From Saksenaea vasiformis B4078 (lineage: Eukaryota > Mucoromycota > Mucoromycetes > Mucorales > Saksenaeaceae): a stretch of DNA of 41,480 nt. The notes under the pieces are model-generated. The model was not told the origin of the DNA, ran no database searches, and saw nothing but the letters and a program-made list of their open reading frames with translations. Position numbers and translations under genes: made by a program. The stretch lies in NCBI GenBank assembly GCA_000697055.1, contig JNDT01002077.1, positions 1-41,480 on the forward strand, read 5' to 3'. Positions 35,848 to 41,480 of the stretch are shown here, piece by piece; position 1 is the first letter of the stretch; every line of letters begins with the position of its first letter.

Positions 35848-37620
35848 ATGTCCGCACTCGTTGCACGGTTAACAGAAGATTTTAAACGAATCAAGCAAAA
35901 TCATCCGCAGCTTTTCCTTGGCGTACTAGGTGCGGCTGTATTTGCGGTGGTCCTGCGAGCAGCGACATGTTCACGAAAGAAGCAAAATGAGGATGGTAGC
36001 ACACCGTTACCATCTCCTCGGGGCCGCTTGCCTTTGATCGGGCATGCATTGAGTTTGTATCCATCGCCTCATATGCAAATGATGAAATGGGCTGAAGAAC
36101 TGGGTCCTATTTACCAAATCTCCATGGGAGCACGCAATATGATTGTGCTTAACAATGCAGAGGTCGCGCGGGATCTGTTAGAATTAAATGGACAGCACAA
36201 CTCAGACCGAGGTTGTGGAGAAATTGTTAATTTAATGAGTGGCGACGGCTCCGTGTTCGCGTGGACAGACGACACACCCTACTTGCGGACATGTCGACGT
36301 CTAATGATTGGGTATGTCAGCAAGTCTGCTATTGAGAAAAGGTACCCAGGTTTGCACGACCGGGAGACGTTCGAACTCATACAGAACATCTACAAACACG
36401 GCACCGATCCGACTGGATGTAAACTGCTGGAATATGTATATCTTTATTCGGTAAGCTGCTATCCAAATGAAGGGATCAGTAGGACTGATAACCAGACATG
36501 ATAAGACGAATCTGGCCATGCGCATCATGTACAACTCTCACTTTGACACATTCCATGATCCTGGATACATTGAATTGCATGACATGGAAGAAGACTTTGC
36601 CGACCTCGCCAACTATATGATGATCGACTTTCCAAAGTCGACCCGCTTCTTGCTGGGTAGACTAAGACGATGGGCCGCCGACGCACAGCAGGGTTTCCAG
36701 CGAATCATGGGCAAATACAACACGATTGTTCGCGAAGCAGCAGCCCAAGGAAACGAGATTGATTGCAAGTGTTGGTCGTCTTATGGCCTCGTCAACTAAC
36801 TGTTCACATTAGGTCTGATAAATAACTTGCTAAAAGACCAGGAGGCAGAAGGCTTATCGGACATCGACTGTAAGAACGGTCTTTTTTTTTCCTTTCATGT
36901 TGCCTAAAATTAACATCCCGTCATCAGTGGCAAACATCGCGTCCACCATCTTGATTGCGTCAGTGGATACAACGACGATTACTATACATAACACAGTGAT
37001 GATGCTAGTGAACCGCCCAGATATTCAACAGAAGCTACATGAAGAACTTGACAGAGTCGTAGGCAACCGAATGCCTGCTGATCAAGATATTAAAGACCTG
37101 CCTTATCTTCAAGCTGTCATTGACGAAATCTTACGCTATAGACCGCCATTGATGCTGAACTTGCCCCGTAGCACTCACAAACGTCAAGTATACAAAAGCT
37201 ACGAGATACCGAAGGACGCCAGCTTCATCCACAACATCTATGGAGCCAACGTTGATCCTGCCGTCCATTCGAACCCACTTGAGTTTGACCCTGAACGTTT
37301 CTACGACCCCAAAAAATCAGCGCAGCGCCATCATTGGGCATTTGGAGGTAACAAAGAAAAAAAAAGTTAGAGAGCTGATCATTGCATTAGCCGGTCGTCG
37401 TCTATGCCCTGGTAACCAATTTGCTGAAAAGAGCATGTATTTGGTTACTGCTCGACTTTTCTGGTCATTCACCGCTGTCAACGCCTGCGATTCAAAGGGT
37501 AACAAGGTTGAGATTCCTCCTCTTGACCTTAGTCCAATCATTGCAAGTCAACCAAACCTGAGCATCGCATTTGTACCTCGTCGCGAAAACCTTGCACAGG
37601 TTCTGTCCTTATCGTCTTAG
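35848..37620 (+). CDS. Cytochrome P450 monooxygenase
   Basis: Five exons: 35848-36450, 36506-36770, 36813-36869, 36928-37347 and 37391-37620, giving 524 residues, the usual size. The N-terminal hydrophobic segment (LFLGVLGAAVFAVVL, ~22-38) anchors it in the ER, followed by a proline-rich hinge (LPSPRGRLPLIG). The I-helix reads ASVDTT (319-324), ExxR is EILR (375-378), FDPERF follows (428-433), and the heme loop FGAGRRLCPG (447-456) holds Cys454. All catalytic landmarks are present, and the heme loop is rebuilt exactly across the last intron. P450s oxidise lipophilic substrates with NADPH-P450 reductase; the substrate cannot be told. Intron 2 uses a weak donor (GTTGGT) with branch CTAAC, the least certain junction. 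Confidence 0.93.
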
Positions 37621-40600
37621 ACAGTGGACAAAGTAAACCTGGTGTGGCCTTTTTCTTTAAACAAACAGAAAGAAAAAAGAGATCAATAAAAGGATCATTT
37701 CAACTATCTTAGCAATTTATGATACCACAGTGCTCATACTTGCGGCGATTTTGCTGATTCAATTATAGGGTCCTGCAGAATACCAACCTCGCTGTCCTCT
37801 CATTTGGTAAGCATTTGTACAACGATTCTGACTTCAGTACCACCACGGCATATACATGTACTTCTCCTGAATGGTGTGATTTGATGTTGTAGGGCAGCAT
37901 CGTCAGAAGAGATTATAAGCAATGGCTTTACATTATGCATAGGGAACTTTACTGTGCTGTTCTAGTCGTAGCACATGAGTGTAATTTATCCGAATGCAAT
38001 AACCTTGTTAGGAGCAGCCGCCAAATTTGGGAACACCCATACGGAGACTTTGTATATTGGAGACATGCATGTCATGATTGAAAGAAAACGAGGGCCACCA
38101 ATAAGGGGGACCCTTACAGTGACGTGCGGCAGAGGCATTACATCATCCATCACAGTAATGTAACTTCCCCACGTCTGTTGTAAATTGATTAAACAGGATT
38201 ACACTCGTAGCTTCATCGGTATTACACAAGTTACGCAAAAAAAAAAAAAGAAGGCGCCGTCCAGTTTGATGAACAACAGCTATAACTAGACTTTATGCAT
38301 CATCGGCTTTTACGGTCCTCGGAATCTTATGACAGCTGCCCTGTAAGTGGAAGTGATCATTTAATCAAAGAAATCCGAGGAACAGCTATCATACTAAAAG
38401 GGAAACCAGAATGCATCGTTCTGTATTGTTGGTAGAAAGTTGTCGGAACTGGGACCGTATCTGGCAGTTCCCTTAAGATAAGGCGGTGCCAATTTTCCAC
38501 AGCGCGTCATCGCTGTCGAATAACGGATAGAAAACGGAACTGGCAGATAGCATGCAAATTGAAAGTCGAAAAGCATGAAAATCATTGGCACTGTAGTTTT
38601 ACCTGTTTCAAAAAAATTGCTTGACGGGTAACCTCCTAAAGTGCTCGCAGGTTACTTTCTAAAAAATCTAGTACGTTGGCACTGACAACGTTGCAATACT
38701 TGCATAGATGTTGATGTAAGGGGTTTCATAGCGATCGGTCTCCATGCTGACAAAAGTCAAAAAAGTAGATATCATGATCGATCTAATTCTTTATTTTTAT
38801 TTTTTTTGGGGGACTTGTATCTACGAGAGAGGGTGCCTCTAGAATTGGTCTTCCTTCTTAACAAATTTTCTAAGATGACGATGTCCCCCCTGCCTGCAAC
38901 GTCAACCTTTTTTTTTCCCTTTGTAACTTTGTAACAATGTTTCGTTGTGAAAGCTTACCAATGGACTCCAGCGCCACATATCTTGCAGCTAAACAAATAT
39001 AGTGAACAAGGTACCGACGGTGTGAATATTACCTGTTTACTACTGAACACTCTTCGTCTTTCCTTTTCGTACTGCTAGTACTAATTTTTGGCTTACTGTG
39101 AACTTGTACAAAGTTGGTTTGAGACCTCTCTTCGAATCTCCTCGAACATCGTTTTCTCTCCTTGCTGTTATCGGAGGGATGATCCCCTACGAGTCGTTGC
39201 TTTCAGTGTTGCTAAAGCGAATTTACTCGCGTTCCGTTCGGAAGACAGACTAACGATTTTAACTTTGTTACCTTGCGTTTTTGTTACGGTCATGTCGGCA
39301 GGCAACCGCTATAAATAGACTCTCTATTTTCTAGTAAGATAATTTTGTCAATGATCCATCTTTCTTTTTTTTTAAGGCATAACGTTTATCACGACTTCTT
39401 CTTCCGCACCACGTCATGAAAAATCATGACAGAGATATGACCCAGTTTTGAGGACCTTCACAAGGCACTGTAGATTATATCACTGGGCTACGATGTAGAT
39501 ATTCGAGAGGCATTTCCAGCACTGGTCTTTCTCTAATATACCATTTGACAAGCGTTTCTTATAGGGATCCATCAAGAGTCAACGAGAAGAATATCTGTAT
39601 GTAATAAAACCGTAGACAATTGTGGAATTCCAGACAAGGTCAAGCAGATGTAGAAAATTGAAAGTCTGTTATTTCTTTGCTTCTCTTTTCTTTGCAGCAA
39701 CTGTATTCCATGTCTTTTCACTTCCGCGCTCCTGACTTTCCTTTAGTTTCAATCCCGGAAAGTTAGCTAATCCTCAACTTATTAGTAGTACTTTAGATGT
39801 GAATTTGCTGTTGCTTTGGAGCAGATCTTGTAGAGTATCTTTCTCTGAAGAATTCACAACAAAACAGGATTTGGGACTGCACAACAGCACATTGTTCCCG
39901 CGATAAAAAGGAGTAACATAGCATTGACAAATGCTACTCCTGTCATATTCTCTCTTCAGGGTCCCAAGCCTGCCTTGCAAAGACGATGAGGGATGCTCCT
40001 TCAATACAGCCTTCACGACATTTTCTAAATGAAGAGTCGCTACGATGATGGTGATATAAGGCCCACACTGTCGTCTTAAAAAAGCTATCGTGCATGCCTT
40101 TCGATCACGTAACTCCTCCATCAAACTAGATATGATATGCGGTATCGACAAAGGGAGATATTACAAGTTCCTTCGAATTGAGTACTTGTTCTCTTGGGTT
40201 ACAGTAGAAGACGAACCTCCCCAAGAAGCCATATAGAAGTTGGCTGAATCGGTTTGTCGATATCAGTTCTCTATCAGTACGAATCCACGTAGTCTTGCCA
40301 TCAAAATAGCAAGGCAATCTGCAACTGTCCAAGGGTGAGCCAAGTTTTCGCAACTTTAAACATACGTTAGCATCATTAATTGTTGGATTGAGACGCCTCT
40401 ATCGACACGCTAACCATGTTACCTATTTTGCATTGTCCTTTCATGATCGTTTCTACTTTTCTCTCTTTTTCTCAAAAGCGACATAAGAAAAAAGCATCCA
40501 GATAAGACCTAATTTTGTCATATAGCTCTTTGAATAGAGGGTGGCACCTCTTTGATGTGCAATTAGCCATTCCCTTTTCTCATCGACAGACAATTCTCCT

Positions 40601-41480
40601 TGAACGTCTGCCTAGGAACTTTCGCATGATCATTTAAGCGAGATTTCGACGTCAATTCTAGACTTCCGATACATGAATTACAATCTACGTTACGTTCGTA
40701 GTTCATCTGTAATTTGCTATTGAAAGAAGTACTAATAGGTACTTTATCCTTCATAAACTTTCCGCAAGACTTTTCTCTCTTCTATGTCCAGTGCTAAATC
40801 TTGCGGACTTATGGCTTAAAATAAAAAGTTTCACAGCAATATCAGCGTTTTAATTCATATGTAAAACATCTTTCCCGTATGACGGCTACGTTTCTAACGT
40901 AAAATAAAAAGAATAAAGTAAAAAAAGAAATACGTTAACCAATCATTGACTAGAGTGCACTTTTGTTTCAAGATAGAACCTAAAATAGCGCGCTACGGGA
41001 AAAAGACCAACACAATCTGATACCTTCTATCACAATCCGGCACATTTTTACCTGCATAAATAGGCAGAAAATTGCCCGATCTGCCTAATTGTGCAGGTAA
41101 AATAAACCACGAAATTGTGACGGAAGATTCCAGGTTGTGCGTAAATGTGTCTAAATATACAACAAATTGTGTCAAAATATTCCAGAACAGTTGTGCTGAA
41201 TTATGATGGAAAGCGTCGAATTGTACTTCGATATGTCGAGATGTATCAGCTTATGCCAAAATATAGCAGAAAAATGCATCGAATTGTGATGAAGTAGAAG
41301 AGATTTTATTCAGATCAAGTTAAATGAATAAATAAATAATGGAAGCACAGATGGTAGCTGTAAAGTAAGTCAATAGTCATATAGTAGCTCATAACTGAAA
41401 CTTACCTTCATGCCCCGTTGTTGAGGCGTCTCTGCTTCTTTTTGTTACGTAAAACTGTACCAGGCAAAGATGGTAGATCC
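37621..41480. other. Gene-poor stretch, 3.9 kb
   Basis: No domain-bearing frame was found on either strand. The longest candidates are two overlapping minus-strand ORFs in different frames (40353-40126, 75 codons; 40151-39774, 125 codons). They might be remains of one gene but match nothing that I recognise. AATAAA-type words at 37686 could serve the P450 transcript. No tRNA or repeat array was seen apart from the hairpin near 41,050. The window may end inside the upstream region of another gene. Confidence 0.4.
41046..41102. repeat. Hairpin, 22-bp arms
   Basis: Arms 41046-41067 (TTTTACCTGCATAAATAGGCAG) and 41081-41102 are inverted copies at 20 of 22 bases around a 13-base loop. A degenerate word CGAATTGTGATG / GAAATTGTGACG / GAATTATGATGG recurs over the next 190 bp. 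Unassigned; possibly a decayed MITE. Confidence 0.7.

Overview
The window looks like nuclear DNA of an early-diverging fungus, most likely Mucoromycota (Mucorales-like). The reasons are many very short introns (about 41-69 bp, GT-AG with CTAAC/CTGAC/TTAAC-type branch points), split histone genes, a fungal Hsp90 co-chaperone Cdc37, and transposon families that I associate with these fungi. I see no tRNA, rRNA or CRISPR array.

The window has two halves. Positions 1 to about 23,100 are a transposon graveyard. In order they hold: a 59-bp minisatellite (1-290); a minus-strand gene whose C-terminal half resembles a serine recombinase (GYARKSK) and which carries sixteen 15-residue repeats (839-2726); a Mutator-like (MULE/FAR1-type) transposase gene fused to an OTU-type cysteine protease (3065-5126 plus 10213-11058); a 5,083-bp CACTA element inserted inside that gene (5127-10209); an LTR fragment (12317-12583); a decayed minus-strand transposase with a complete DEDD 3'-5' exonuclease lying between its second Asp and its Glu (12584-16315); a DDE transposase pseudogene (16699-19699) split by a 627-bp solo LTR (18825-19451); a short tandem array (20591-20732); and a decayed Fanzor/TnpB-type RuvC nuclease gene (about 20983-23085).

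Positions 23,225-37,620 are ordinary host DNA with clean multi-exon genes: a two-TM membrane protein, Cdc37, a divergent histone H3/H4 pair, a PX-domain protein, a leucine-rich-repeat protein of Nud1/Cdc11 type, and a cytochrome P450. Every spliced model here closes in frame, so the frameshifts and stops in the left half are unlikely to be general sequencing error. From 37,621 to the end I see no convincing gene.

The nesting gives a relative history. A CACTA element with a 3-bp duplication (AAT) landed in the MULE-OTU gene. An LTR retrotransposon with a 5-bp duplication (AAAGG) landed in the DDE transposase and recombined to a solo LTR. Removing either insert restores the host reading frame exactly. 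The least usual items are the exonuclease-in-transposase architecture, the Fanzor relic, and the serine-recombinase-like repeat protein.
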